The position numbers were made by a program, and so were the translations under genes. Shown piece by piece: positions 35,596-44,471 of a DNA stretch of 64,000 nucleotides. The notes under the pieces were generated by a model. It ran no database searches, had not been told where the DNA came from, and saw nothing but the letters and a program-made list of their open reading frames with translations. Position 1 is the first letter of the stretch, and every line of letters starts with the position of its first letter. This DNA is from JAEYZM01 sp943372195 (GTDB taxonomy: Bacteria; Bacteroidota; Bacteroidia; Sphingobacteriales; Sphingobacteriaceae): positions 1 to 64,000 of the forward strand of contig CALRXS010000002.1 in the NCBI GenBank assembly GCA_943372195.1, read 5' to 3'.

Positions 35596-36870
35596 ATGCG
35601 CGTGGATGTTTTATTAGGCTTACAATGGGGCGACGAAGGTAAAGGTAAAATCGTAGACGTTTTATGTCCGCAATACGATTTAATCGCAAGATTTCAAGGT
35701 GGACCAAATGCTGGTCATACCTTAGAATTCGATGGCAAAAAATATGTTTTAAATACCATCCCTTCAGGTGTATTTAATGATAAAACATTAAATCTTATTG
35801 GTAACGGTGTCGTTATCGATCCTGTTATCTTCAAAAAAGAAATAGATAAATTAAGAGAAAACGGTTATGACCCAATTGCCAAAGGTAAATTAGTCATTGC
35901 TAAAAAAGCTCATTTAATATTACCTACTCATCGACTTCTAGATGCAGCATCTGAGTCAAGAATGGGTAACTCAAAAATCGGATCTACTTTAAAAGGTATT
36001 GGCCCAACTTATCAAGATAAAATCGGCAGAAGCGGCTTACGCGTAGGTGATACCATGTTACCTGATTTCAAAGAGAAATACGATACACTTATCGCTAAAC
36101 ATTTAGAGAGGCTATCGCATTATGATATAGATACTGATTTCTCTGAATACGAAAAACAATGGTTCGAAGGCATCGACTTACTTAAGTCAATGCAACAAGT
36201 AGACTCTGAACACTTGGTAAATAAATATTTATCTGAAGGTAAAAAAGTATTAGCTGAAGGTGCTCAAGGTACCTTGTTAGATATCGACTTCGGATCTTAT
36301 CCCTATGTTACTTCATCAAATACCACAACTGCCGGTGCTTGCACAGGCCTAGGTGTCGCTCCTTCAAAAATTGGAGATGTGATAGGTATTTTCAAGGCAT
36401 ACTGTACTCGTGTTGGAGGCGGACCTTTCCCTACTGAATTAGATAACGAGATTGGTGAAGAATTACGTAGAATCGGACACGAATTTGGTGCTACAACAGG
36501 TAGACCAAGAAGATGTGGATGGATAGATTTGCCAGCATTAAAATATGCTATATTATTAAATGGCGTTACAGAATTAGTGATGACTAAAGCCGATGTATTA
36601 AGCGGTTTTGAATCAATAAAAGTATGTACTCATTATATCTGGAATGGCGAGAAAATTGACTACATGCCATATGATATTTTAAGTATCAAACCTGAACCAG
36701 TTTGGGAAGAGTTAGAAGGATGGAAAGAAGATTTGACAAGCATTACAGATAAAAATGAAATACCAACTAAATTGGTAGAATACATTCAATATTTAGAAAA
36801 GGAATTAAATGTTCCTATTAAATATTTATCTGTAGGTCCAGATAGAGTTCAAACTTTATTGATGTCGTAA
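35596..36870 (+). CDS. purA: Adenylosuccinate synthetase
   Basis: 424 residues, normal for PurA. The GTP-binding GDEGKGK (about 10-16), GPNAGHT and the IMP loop GTLLDIDFGSYPYVTSSNTTTAG stretch are clear. It makes adenylosuccinate from IMP and Asp in AMP synthesis. It is 9 bp after fur and 4 bp before pabB. Confidence 0.98.
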   Translation: MRVDVLLGLQWGDEGKGKIVDVLCPQYDLIARFQGGPNAGHTLEFDGKKYVLNTIPSGVFNDKTLNLIGNGVVIDPVIFKKEIDKLRENGYDPIAKGKLVIAKKAHLILPTHRLLDAASESRMGNSKIGSTLKGIGPTYQDKIGRSGLRVGDTMLPDFKEKYDTLIAKHLERLSHYDIDTDFSEYEKQWFEGIDLLKSMQQVDSEHLVNKYLSEGKKVLAEGAQGTLLDIDFGSYPYVTSSNTTTAGACTGLGVAPSKIGDVIGIFKAYCTRVGGGPFPTELDNEIGEELRRIGHEFGATTGRPRRCGWIDLPALKYAILLNGVTELVMTKADVLSGFESIKVCTHYIWNGEKIDYMPYDILSIKPEPVWEELEGWKEDLTSITDKNEIPTKLVEYIQYLEKELNVPIKYLSVGPDRVQTLLMS

Positions 36871-36874
36871 TTAA

Positions 36875-38125
36875 ATGTTTAAAATTACTGCCACCGAAGA
36901 GCATAAATTAGAACTCATTCGCTGGGTAGATAAACATTACCATCATTATTGCTTACTTGATAGTAACCAATATCAAGAGAAATACTCTACATTAAATTGG
37001 GAACTAGCTTTTGGTACTAAAAGGGTTTTATCAATCACTTATGAAAATGCTTTCGAGCAATTGAAAAAGTTCTGTGATTATAACTCAGCTAGAGTGTATG
37101 GTTTGCTTTCTTACGATTTAAAAAATGATACCGAAAAATTATCATCTAATAATAAGTCGATAATTAATTTCCCCGACATAGCCTTTTTTGAACCTGAATT
37201 TATCATTACAGAACTTGATGGTTATTTAGTTTCAGAAAACTTTGATTTGCAAAATATATCTTCCGTATTAAATGATGATCAAATTAATGAACATCCGCAG
37301 AAATATTTTAAAGAAATTCAATCTGAATCAGAATACATCGAGAGTATAAAGACCTTAAAAAAACATATCTACGACGGAGATATTTACGAAATTAATTATT
37401 GTATATCATTCATAATTTCAGAATACAAATGCAACGTGGTTAGTATATACAATCAACTAAAACAATTTTCTCCTAATCCGTTTTCTTGTCTCTTAAAATT
37501 CAATAATCAATATGTAATCTCCGCAAGTCCAGAGCGCTTCCTCAAAAAACTTGGCAAGAAAATTATTTCGCAACCCATTAAGGGAACTATCAAACGAACA
37601 GATAATATCGACAGAGATAAAGAAGAATTACTGAATTCAGAAAAAGAACGCGCAGAGAATGTAATGATTGTTGATTTAGTTCGAAATGATTTAAAAAAAT
37701 GTTCAGAGACAGGTAGCATACACGTTGAAGAGTTGTTTGGCATCTATACTTTCCCTCAATTACATCAAATGATTAGTACAATTGTAAGTACTGCAAAAAA
37801 GAATTTACATGTTGTTGATATAATTAAATCGTGTTTCCCGATGGGATCAATGACTGGTGCACCAAAGGTTAGAGCTATGCAACTAATTGAAGAGTATGAA
37901 AAAGTGAAAAGGTCAGCTTTTTCAGGTGCTGTAGGCTATATTGATAATGATAAAAAAGAGTTTGACTTTAATGTTATAATTCGCTCCTTGTTTTACGATA
38001 GCGAAACAAAAACTTTAAGTTATAATGTTGGAAGTGCAATTACTTATGATTCAATTCCAGCAATTGAATACGAAGAATGCATGTTAAAAGCTAAAGCCAT
38101 CAAGAAAGTATTAGGCATAAACTAG
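36875..38125 (+). CDS. pabB: Aminodeoxychorismate synthase component I-like
   Basis: 416 residues of the chorismate-binding family. The C-terminal enzyme domain has SQPIKGTIKRTD (the Lys in PIKGT marks PabB, against Ala in anthranilate synthase), ENVMIVDLVRNDL, FPMGSMTGAPKVRAMQLIEE and SGAVGYID. It makes 4-amino-4-deoxychorismate for folate. PabA and PabC partners are not adjacent. It starts 4 bp after purA and ends within the terminator stem. Confidence 0.9.
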   Translation: MFKITATEEHKLELIRWVDKHYHHYCLLDSNQYQEKYSTLNWELAFGTKRVLSITYENAFEQLKKFCDYNSARVYGLLSYDLKNDTEKLSSNNKSIINFPDIAFFEPEFIITELDGYLVSENFDLQNISSVLNDDQINEHPQKYFKEIQSESEYIESIKTLKKHIYDGDIYEINYCISFIISEYKCNVVSIYNQLKQFSPNPFSCLLKFNNQYVISASPERFLKKLGKKIISQPIKGTIKRTDNIDRDKEELLNSEKERAENVMIVDLVRNDLKKCSETGSIHVEELFGIYTFPQLHQMISTIVSTAKKNLHVVDIIKSCFPMGSMTGAPKVRAMQLIEEYEKVKRSAFSGAVGYIDNDKKEFDFNVIIRSLFYDSETKTLSYNVGSAITYDSIPAIEYEECMLKAKAIKKVLGIN

Positions 38126-38165
38126 AAAAAGGTATTACAATTTCAATATAATACCTTTTTCTAGT
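38121..38165. terminator. Long bidirectional terminator overlapping the pabB stop
   Basis: A perfect 17-bp stem (38121-38137 with 38149-38165, 11-nt loop) starts within the pabB stop codon TAG (38123-38125). AAAAA and TTTTT are within it, so it can terminate both strands. It lies at the pabB/M43 convergent junction. Confidence 0.85.
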
Positions 38166-38191
38166 TTCAATTTTCTATTTTCTATTTGATG
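38166..38191. repeat. Short heptamer tandem at the M43 protease stop
   Basis: Two perfect units ttttcta (38171-38184) plus partial neighbours. Its reverse complement tagaaaa uses the same word as array 5 (agaaaat). The TAG stop of the minus-strand protease (38182-38184) is within the second unit. Confidence 0.6.
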
Positions 38192-40278
38192 ATTACTTTC
38201 TCAACTTTCTCAATTCCATTTACTCTTAATTTTAATAAGTAAAGGCCTGAGTTGATTTCATTATTTGTATTTATCTCTACACTATGATTACCTATACTCA
38301 TTAATGAAGCATCTAAAGTCTTAACTTCTCTTCCTAATAAATCTAATAGACTTATTTGAACTTTAGCTTCTTGAACTAAGTAAAAGATAACGTTAGTACT
38401 ACTTTCAAAAGGATTTGGTGCAATTGATAAATTTAAATTATTCGCTAAAAAATTATCAACTCCAGTAGTTACTGAGAATACAATATTGTCTATATAGATG
38501 TTACTACCCGGACCGTCATTCGTAGCTCTGAATCTTATGAAAGCATTGTCTTCATTAGTATAAGCATCTAAAGGTACTTCTACAGTTGTCCATTGTGCAT
38601 CAGTTGTAGGTATAAACGAACTTGTAGAATTCGAAGTTGTTGCTAATGTTGCACCACTCTTGTTAAACAAATTCGAGAATGATACTCCACAATTTCTTGA
38701 GAAGCCTAATGTTAAATTATCATTCGACAAATTAGTTCTTCTAGCATATGCATAGTTAAAAGTTAACTTAGGTGAAGCAGTCCCTTTGAAATTAATAGTT
38801 GGTAAAATAATATCATTTATTTGACCATCTGAAATTCCAAAATATTTCATCGCTATTGATGAACTTGAACTAAAGCCAGCATTAGTAACTCGTTCCCAAT
38901 TTTTATTATTACTACCTGCATTAACTGTTTTATTATCAAAGAATGTAGCATCTTCCATATCTATTGTAAATGGAGGCATTTTTGTTGAAATACTTTCAAA
39001 TACTCTAATATAATCTGTCTTCAAAACACTATCGACACCACCCGCACTTGTGACCTTTAATTTCACATCGTATTTACCTGCAGTTGGATAGTTTACACTA
39101 GGGTTTTGTGAAGTTGAAGTTGATGGTGTACCACCTTCGAATGTCCACTCCCATGCAATTGCATCTGCATTAAAACTACCATCTGTAAATACAGCAGTAG
39201 TACCTGAACATAATTCTTGTTTTCTGTTGAAATCAGCAATCGGAACACAAGCCGCAGCAACATAACCATCATTGGTACCTGTGGCGACAAGATTTGATGG
39301 TGAGTATAAATTATTTCTACCATTAGTAGTTGAATTCCATACTGCTTCCATCCTAGTCTTTTGACCCTCTGAAAACATATTTTGACATACACCATTTGAA
39401 TAATCCATATAGTTTTCTGTCATCTCTATTACGTTACCAGAAACACAAGAAGAAACTCTGTTTTTTGGGCAACCTGAGTTAGCACCATTATGTGGAGGTG
39501 TGTCAGCAACAAAGTCATTGCCACATGTTGCATCACCCCAAATATGTCTTAAGTTTAATGAATGTCCAATCTCATGCGTTAAGGTTCTACCATAATTACT
39601 AAACGTAGTGGTATTACCAGTTACAGTTGCTTTTAATAGAACGCCATCAGTTGTGTTACTACCACCAGGGAATTGAGATCTGCCTAAAACAACTCCACCA
39701 ACTTGAGTAGTTGAAATAGTTTCTACAACCCATACGTTGAAATATTTATTATTAGGCCAACGACTTAATGCTTTTATATTATCATCAGCGTTATAAGTTA
39801 AATCGGTTTTAACTCTTATAATACCATCTGTACAGTTACCATTCGGATCGAGTTTAGCTAAACGGAATTCAATGTCACAATCAGCAGCTATTGATTTGTA
39901 TAACGGATTCGTTTCGTTGGTATCTGCATTCATTCTTTGAAAATCACGATTCAATATTTCAACCTGCTCTAAGATTCTTTGTTTAGAAATATTCTCAGGA
40001 CCGCCATTATGAAATACGTGAAATACGATCGGTATTACTCTTCTAACCCTTTTGCTAGTAGCAGCATTACCAGATTTATTTGAATTAAGTGTAGCAACAT
40101 ACTCTGCAGTTTGTCTCTCTAATTCAGCTTGATTAATTAAAAATTGAGGATCTTTATTTTGTACCTCGTTCATGTATTTTACTGTTTCGCAACGAATCAC
40201 TTTTACTTGATCTTGTGCTACAGCACAAAAAGTATTAACCCCTAATAATAAGGCTGTTAAGTAAAATCTATTTTTCAT
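38182..40278 (-). CDS. Secreted M43 (pappalysin/cytophagalysin) metalloprotease with T9SS signal
   Basis: 698 residues from the second-choice Met at 40278, which gives a good signal peptide (FYLTALLLGVNTFCAVAQ); an ORF start at 40317 would add a poor leader. The catalytic zinc motif HEIGHSLNLRH is at 235-245 with the Met-turn ENYMDY (Met291). A PKD domain follows (about 365-445, WTFEGGTPSTSTSQNPSV), then a beta-sandwich module. The last 80 residues (NLSIAPNPFE ... GLYLLKLRVNG) are a type IX secretion sorting domain. A surface-exposed or released protease. Confidence 0.93.
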   Translation of the reverse strand: MKNRFYLTALLLGVNTFCAVAQDQVKVIRCETVKYMNEVQNKDPQFLINQAELERQTAEYVATLNSNKSGNAATSKRVRRVIPIVFHVFHNGGPENISKQRILEQVEILNRDFQRMNADTNETNPLYKSIAADCDIEFRLAKLDPNGNCTDGIIRVKTDLTYNADDNIKALSRWPNNKYFNVWVVETISTTQVGGVVLGRSQFPGGSNTTDGVLLKATVTGNTTTFSNYGRTLTHEIGHSLNLRHIWGDATCGNDFVADTPPHNGANSGCPKNRVSSCVSGNVIEMTENYMDYSNGVCQNMFSEGQKTRMEAVWNSTTNGRNNLYSPSNLVATGTNDGYVAAACVPIADFNRKQELCSGTTAVFTDGSFNADAIAWEWTFEGGTPSTSTSQNPSVNYPTAGKYDVKLKVTSAGGVDSVLKTDYIRVFESISTKMPPFTIDMEDATFFDNKTVNAGSNNKNWERVTNAGFSSSSSIAMKYFGISDGQINDIILPTINFKGTASPKLTFNYAYARRTNLSNDNLTLGFSRNCGVSFSNLFNKSGATLATTSNSTSSFIPTTDAQWTTVEVPLDAYTNEDNAFIRFRATNDGPGSNIYIDNIVFSVTTGVDNFLANNLNLSIAPNPFESSTNVIFYLVQEAKVQISLLDLLGREVKTLDASLMSIGNHSVEINTNNEINSGLYLLKLRVNGIEKVEKVIIK

Positions 40279-40318
40279 ATAATTCATAATTGACGTTAAA
40301 AGCAAAAACTCGACCAAA

Positions 40319-40957
40319 CTAGGTTGTTTTTTTTAAAAGATTTGCTTTTGACTCTTTACCCTTTAAAAGCCTTTCTATATTTTTCTGATGAGTAAACATC
40401 ACTAAAATACAAACAGAAATAGCGAATAAAAGTTGAGTTTTGGTAGTACTTTCATTAAAGAATAAAATAATTATTACGGGGAACATAAAGCTTGCTAACA
40501 TGGAGCTCAATGAAACATATTTTGTAAGCAATAAGCTTATGATAAATACAATACATGCAATTCCAGATGCTTCCGGATGAACAGCTATGATCATTCCAAA
40601 TAAAGTCGCTATTCCCTTGCCTCCTCTAAATCCAGCAAAAATCGGGAATATATGTCCAACCACTGCTGTTATTCCCAATACCAACTGAAAATTGGAGAAT
40701 TGGGCGGTACCTGGACTATAATTACCTACAAAATAGACCAAATTAGTGGCTGTAAAGCCTTTCAACACATCGATGATTAAAACGGGGATTCCGGCTTTTT
40801 TACCTAGAATTCTGAAGGTATTGGTAGCACCGGCATTACCACTTCCATATTCACGCACATCTATACCATATAAAGCTTTACCTAACCAAATTGCTGTTGG
40901 TATGGAGCCATATAAATATGAAATAAGCAGCGCTATAGATGTACTAAATGATAACAT
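40319..40957 (-). CDS. plsY: Acyl-phosphate:glycerol-3-phosphate acyltransferase
   Basis: 212 residues, five TM helices. Signatures GSGNAGATNTFR (38-49) and FRGGKGIATLFG. It makes lysophosphatidate, the first acylation of phospholipid synthesis, using acyl-phosphate made by PlsX. It lies just upstream of the M43 gene with about 40 bp of spacer, which is possibly a shared transcript. It has its own -7 element at 40971-40978. Confidence 0.96.
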   Translation of the reverse strand: MLSFSTSIALLISYLYGSIPTAIWLGKALYGIDVREYGSGNAGATNTFRILGKKAGIPVLIIDVLKGFTATNLVYFVGNYSPGTAQFSNFQLVLGITAVVGHIFPIFAGFRGGKGIATLFGMIIAVHPEASGIACIVFIISLLLTKYVSLSSMLASFMFPVIIILFFNESTTKTQLLFAISVCILVMFTHQKNIERLLKGKESKANLLKKTT

Positions 40958-40970
40958 TTCTCTTGATTCT

Positions 40971-40978
40971 CAAAAATA
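40971..40978 (-). promoter_or_regulatory. -7 element TATTTTTG of plsY
   Basis: Perfect TAnnTTTG, 13 nt before the plsY ATG. Confidence 0.45.
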
Positions 40979-41022
40979 GCATTTTTATCTATTTTGAATT
41001 CAATTATTAAATCTAATTGTGA

Positions 41023-41871
41023 TCAAAATGCTTTGAGACTTAAGTCCAGCGACTTAACCGAATGTGTTAAAGCTCCCATTGATATACAATCAACACCACA
41101 TTCAGCATATAAATGAACATTATCTGGTACTATACCACCAGATGCCTCCACTTCATATTTACCATTTACTAATTTGACAGCTGTTTTAATATCATCAAAA
41201 CTATAATTATCAAGCATCACTCTAAAAAAACCACCTTCTTCAAGTGCTTGATTTAATTCTTCTAAATTTCTAGTTTCAATTTCAATCTTTAAATCTTTAC
41301 CTAAAGATTGAACATATGTTTTAGCATTTTGTAAAGCTTTATTAATGCCACCTGCATAATCAACATGATTATCTTTAATTAATATCATGTCATACAAACC
41401 AATTCTATGGTTATATCCTCCCCCAATCATTACTGCCTCTTTCTCCAAAAATCTTAGTCCAGGTGTAGTCTTTCTCGTATCTAATATCTTGCAATTTGTA
41501 CCTGCTACTTTTTGAACAATTTTATGGGTAGTAGTCGCAATACCTGACATTCTCTGCATAGTATTTAATACTAAGCGTTCTGCTTTTAAAATTGAATGTG
41601 CCGATCCATAAACCTTTAGAACGATATCTCCCACTGAAATAGGGTCAGCATCATTTTTAAAAGTTTCTATTTTTAAAGTATTATCAATTCTATTGAAAAT
41701 TTCAATAGCCACAGCAAGTCCGGCTAAGACCCCCGATTCTTTTACTAATAATTTAGCTTGGCTTTGAGTACCAGCAGGAATTGTAGAGAGTGATGTATGA
41801 TCACCTTCACCAACATCCTCCAAAATAGCTCTATCAATAAACTGATATAGTTCTTCTTTAGAATAAGTCAT
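41023..41871 (-). CDS. nadC: Nicotinate-nucleotide pyrophosphorylase (carboxylating)
   Basis: 282 residues. The quinolinate phosphoribosyltransferase signature is KILDTRKTTPGLRFLEK, with KDNHVDYAGG and EIETRNLEEL downstream. It converts quinolinate plus PRPP into NaMN in the de novo NAD pathway. Monocistronic with a TATCTTTG element at 41888-41895. Confidence 0.97.
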   Translation of the reverse strand: MTYSKEELYQFIDRAILEDVGEGDHTSLSTIPAGTQSQAKLLVKESGVLAGLAVAIEIFNRIDNTLKIETFKNDADPISVGDIVLKVYGSAHSILKAERLVLNTMQRMSGIATTTHKIVQKVAGTNCKILDTRKTTPGLRFLEKEAVMIGGGYNHRIGLYDMILIKDNHVDYAGGINKALQNAKTYVQSLGKDLKIEIETRNLEELNQALEEGGFFRVMLDNYSFDDIKTAVKLVNGKYEVEASGGIVPDNVHLYAECGVDCISMGALTHSVKSLDLSLKAF

Positions 41872-41887
41872 AAAAAAATGTAAAAAA

Positions 41888-41895
41888 CAAAGATA
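41888..41895 (-). promoter_or_regulatory. -7 element TATCTTTG of nadC
   Basis: Perfect TAnnTTTG, 16 nt before the nadC ATG. Confidence 0.5.
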
Positions 41896-41901
41896 TAAAT
41901 A

Positions 41902-42303
41902 TTAGCGACTACGCTCTTGTTCAAAGCGCATCTCTTGAATATAAACCACCCCATCTATGGTTTTTAGAATGAAGAAAATTCTGAATCTTCCGGCGTAACT
42001 ATCTAATTGACCAATGGCAAAACGTACTTGCTCATTGCTAGGATTGTTTTTGTATAAAATTTGGAAATCTGTGGGTTCGTATTTGCTGAAGAAATCTTTC
42101 ATCACCATTTCAGCTTGTGGTCTGCTATAAACGTTAGATTGGTCTAGTAGGTTAATTTCTATTTTACCACTAAAATGCTTGGCTAACAAACGATGATCTG
42201 ATGATTTGAATGAAACGGTAATATCATCAAGCAATTCAGTTTGTGAATGTGCATTGAAAATATTAAGAGCAATAAATAAGAATAAAAGTAATATTCGCTT
42301 CAT
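41902..42303 (-). CDS. DUF4783 family secreted protein
   Basis: 133 residues from ATG 42303, which gives a signal peptide (LLLFLFIALNIFNAHSQ); a longer ORF to 42444 runs into the gpmI gene and is rejected. The body (DDITVSFKSSDHRLLAKHFSGKIEINLL) and SYAGRFRIFFILKTIDG fit DUF4783, a periplasmic NTF2-like family of unknown function. It is divergent from gpmI with 67 bp between the starts. Confidence 0.85.
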   Translation of the reverse strand: MKRILLLFLFIALNIFNAHSQTELLDDITVSFKSSDHRLLAKHFSGKIEINLLDQSNVYSRPQAEMVMKDFFSKYEPTDFQILYKNNPSNEQVRFAIGQLDSYAGRFRIFFILKTIDGVVYIQEMRFEQERSR

Positions 42304-42359
42304 TTTTATACTTGGGTGATTAAATATACATAAAAACTGTGCCAATGATTCGCTTTCGG

Positions 42360-42367
42360 TATATTTG
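42360..42367 (+). promoter_or_regulatory. -7 element TATATTTG, 3 nt before gpmI ATG
   Basis: Perfect TAnnTTTG with only 'cat' before the ATG at 42371. Transcription would begin at about the start codon. Confidence 0.65.
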
Positions 42368-42370
42368 CAT

Positions 42371-43903
42371 ATGAAAAATTCAAAAGTCGCACTATTAATA
42401 TTAGATGGCTGGGGACTTGGCAACAAGAAGACAGCAGACGCCATTCAGAATGCAAATACTCCTTTTGTTGATTCTTTGTATTCAAAATATCCTCATTCTA
42501 AATTAGTTGCATCGGGCGAAGCGGTTGGCTTACCTGAAGGGCAAATGGGTAATTCAGAAGTCGGACATTTAACTATCGGTTCAGGAAGGGTGATTTTTCA
42601 AGAATTAGTGAAAATCAATAAAGCTTGTAGGAATGGTGTTTTAGCAGAAAATGATGTTTTAACACACGCATTAAACTATGCGAAGGAAGAAAATAAAAAT
42701 GTACACTTTATTGGACTACTATCAGATGGTGGTGTACATTCTCACATAAACCACTTAAAATCACTGTGTGACATTGCACAAAAAATGAACACTGAACATG
42801 TATTTATACATGCATTTCTAGATGGAAGAGATACTGACCCTAAAAGTGGTGCAAATTACCTTGATGAATTATTACAACATAACCAGCAAAACAATAACCA
42901 AGCAAAATTAGCTACAGTTATAGGTAGATATTATGCGATGGATAGAGATCAACGTTGGGAACGTGTAAAACTCGCTTATGAGCTTTTAGTAAATGCTGAT
43001 GGTATAAAAACTAATAATATCTTAGAATCTGTTAAAGAACAATATGATAACGGTATTACAGATGAATTCATGAAGGCATTTGTTATGACTGATGAGCATA
43101 ATAATGCATTAACTAAAATTCAAGAAGGTGATGTAGTAATCAGCTTTAATTTTAGAACAGATCGTGGCCGTGAAATCACCATTGCATTAACACAAAGAGA
43201 TTTTCATGAGTACAATATGCATAAGCTAAATTTGCATTATGTAACCATGACTAATTACGATGATAGCTTTGAAAATGTTAAAGTTATATTCGATAAAGAC
43301 AATTTGAAGAACACCCTAGGAGAAGTACTTTCTGCACATGATAAATCTCAAATTAGAATTGCTGAAACAGAAAAATATCCGCATGTGACGTTTTTCTTTT
43401 CAGGCGGACAAGAGACTCCATTCGAGAAGGAAAAGAGAATATTAATTCCTTCAGCAAAAGTAGCTACCTATGATTTGCAACCAGAGATGAGTGCTAATGA
43501 AATTGCATCTGCTATCACAACTGAACTCGAAAAAGCATATACCGATTTCGTATGTTTAAACTTCGCTAATCCTGATATGGTCGGACACACAGGAGTATTT
43601 GAAGCTGTAGTGAAAGCAGTAGAAACTGTAGATCTATGTGTAGAGAGAGTAGTAAACACTGGATTAAAAAATGGATATTCATTTATAATAATTGCCGATC
43701 ATGGTAATGCAGATTTTATGGTTAATGAGGATGGTACACCAAATACAGCTCACTCAACAAACTTGGTGCCTTGCATATTAATTCATGAGGAAGCATTTAA
43801 ATTAAGAGATGGCGGACTTGCAGATATTGCACCTACAATATTAGATTTAATGAATATCAATAAGCCTGAAGAAATGAATGGAACTAGTTTATTAATCAAA
43901 TAA
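42371..43903 (+). CDS. gpmI: 2,3-bisphosphoglycerate-independent phosphoglycerate mutase
   Basis: 510 residues. Metal-binding Asp12 in LLILDGWGLG, catalytic Ser62 in GQMGNSEVGH, and later DGRDTDP and IADHGNADFM. It interconverts 3- and 2-phosphoglycerate using two Mn2+. The start is ATG 42371 (a TTG at 42365 is part of the promoter). Followed 1 bp later by a lipoprotein gene. Confidence 0.97.
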   Translation: MKNSKVALLILDGWGLGNKKTADAIQNANTPFVDSLYSKYPHSKLVASGEAVGLPEGQMGNSEVGHLTIGSGRVIFQELVKINKACRNGVLAENDVLTHALNYAKEENKNVHFIGLLSDGGVHSHINHLKSLCDIAQKMNTEHVFIHAFLDGRDTDPKSGANYLDELLQHNQQNNNQAKLATVIGRYYAMDRDQRWERVKLAYELLVNADGIKTNNILESVKEQYDNGITDEFMKAFVMTDEHNNALTKIQEGDVVISFNFRTDRGREITIALTQRDFHEYNMHKLNLHYVTMTNYDDSFENVKVIFDKDNLKNTLGEVLSAHDKSQIRIAETEKYPHVTFFFSGGQETPFEKEKRILIPSAKVATYDLQPEMSANEIASAITTELEKAYTDFVCLNFANPDMVGHTGVFEAVVKAVETVDLCVERVVNTGLKNGYSFIIIADHGNADFMVNEDGTPNTAHSTNLVPCILIHEEAFKLRDGGLADIAPTILDLMNINKPEEMNGTSLLIK

Positions 43904-43904
43904 A

Positions 43905-44471
43905 ATGAAAATATTAAGCTTAGTATTTTTATCCATTTTGTTAGTGGCTTGTTCTACTGAACCTAATAAAAATAGTATTTCCAATAACTATGCATTTAAT
44001 ATTGATAAAATTGTAGATCAACAGATAGCCTCAATAAAATCAGATAGTTTATGTAAGTTTTTAATAAATGATAGCACTGTAGTTGAGCAAGTGAAAATTG
44101 AAGCTGAAAAAATTAAAAACGATTTACTCGATCTTAAAAATTACGATATAAATAAACCTGCTTTTAAAAACAGTTTTGAAGTAATTGAGAGTGACAGCTT
44201 AATAACATATAAGAGCAAAGATTCAAGCACCAGTATTAAATCTATAAATGTTTACGGTAATGTTGATCGTCCGACTAAAATTCAAATAGAAATTATCAAC
44301 TTGAATAATTTATACGAATCTACTAAGCTAATTGAGTTGAAATTCAACGAGTATATTCGTATAAAAACTATTCAGAATGTAAAGTTAATGAGCTCTGATA
44401 CTATTGATATTGTTAGCTATTTAAACGGCAATTGTGCTATTACTTCATCAATACTTTCTACAGGTAAATGA
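43905..44471 (+). CDS. Hypothetical lipoprotein
   Basis: 188 residues with a lipoprotein signal peptide ending LLVACSTE (Cys16). The rest is rich in Lys, Asn and Ser with no recognised domain: a helical stretch (VEQVKIEAEKIKNDLLDLKNYD) and a beta-rich half. It starts 1 bp after gpmI and is likely co-transcribed. Its 3' 55 bp overlap the 3' end of the convergent yyaL-type gene. Confidence 0.7.
   Translation: MKILSLVFLSILLVACSTEPNKNSISNNYAFNIDKIVDQQIASIKSDSLCKFLINDSTVVEQVKIEAEKIKNDLLDLKNYDINKPAFKNSFEVIESDSLITYKSKDSSTSIKSINVYGNVDRPTKIQIEIINLNNLYESTKLIELKFNEYIRIKTIQNVKLMSSDTIDIVSYLNGNCAITSSILSTGK

Noticed and set aside
42304..42444. N-terminal extension of the DUF4783 gene
   Set aside because: It runs into gpmI and lacks a signal peptide; the start at 42303 has one.
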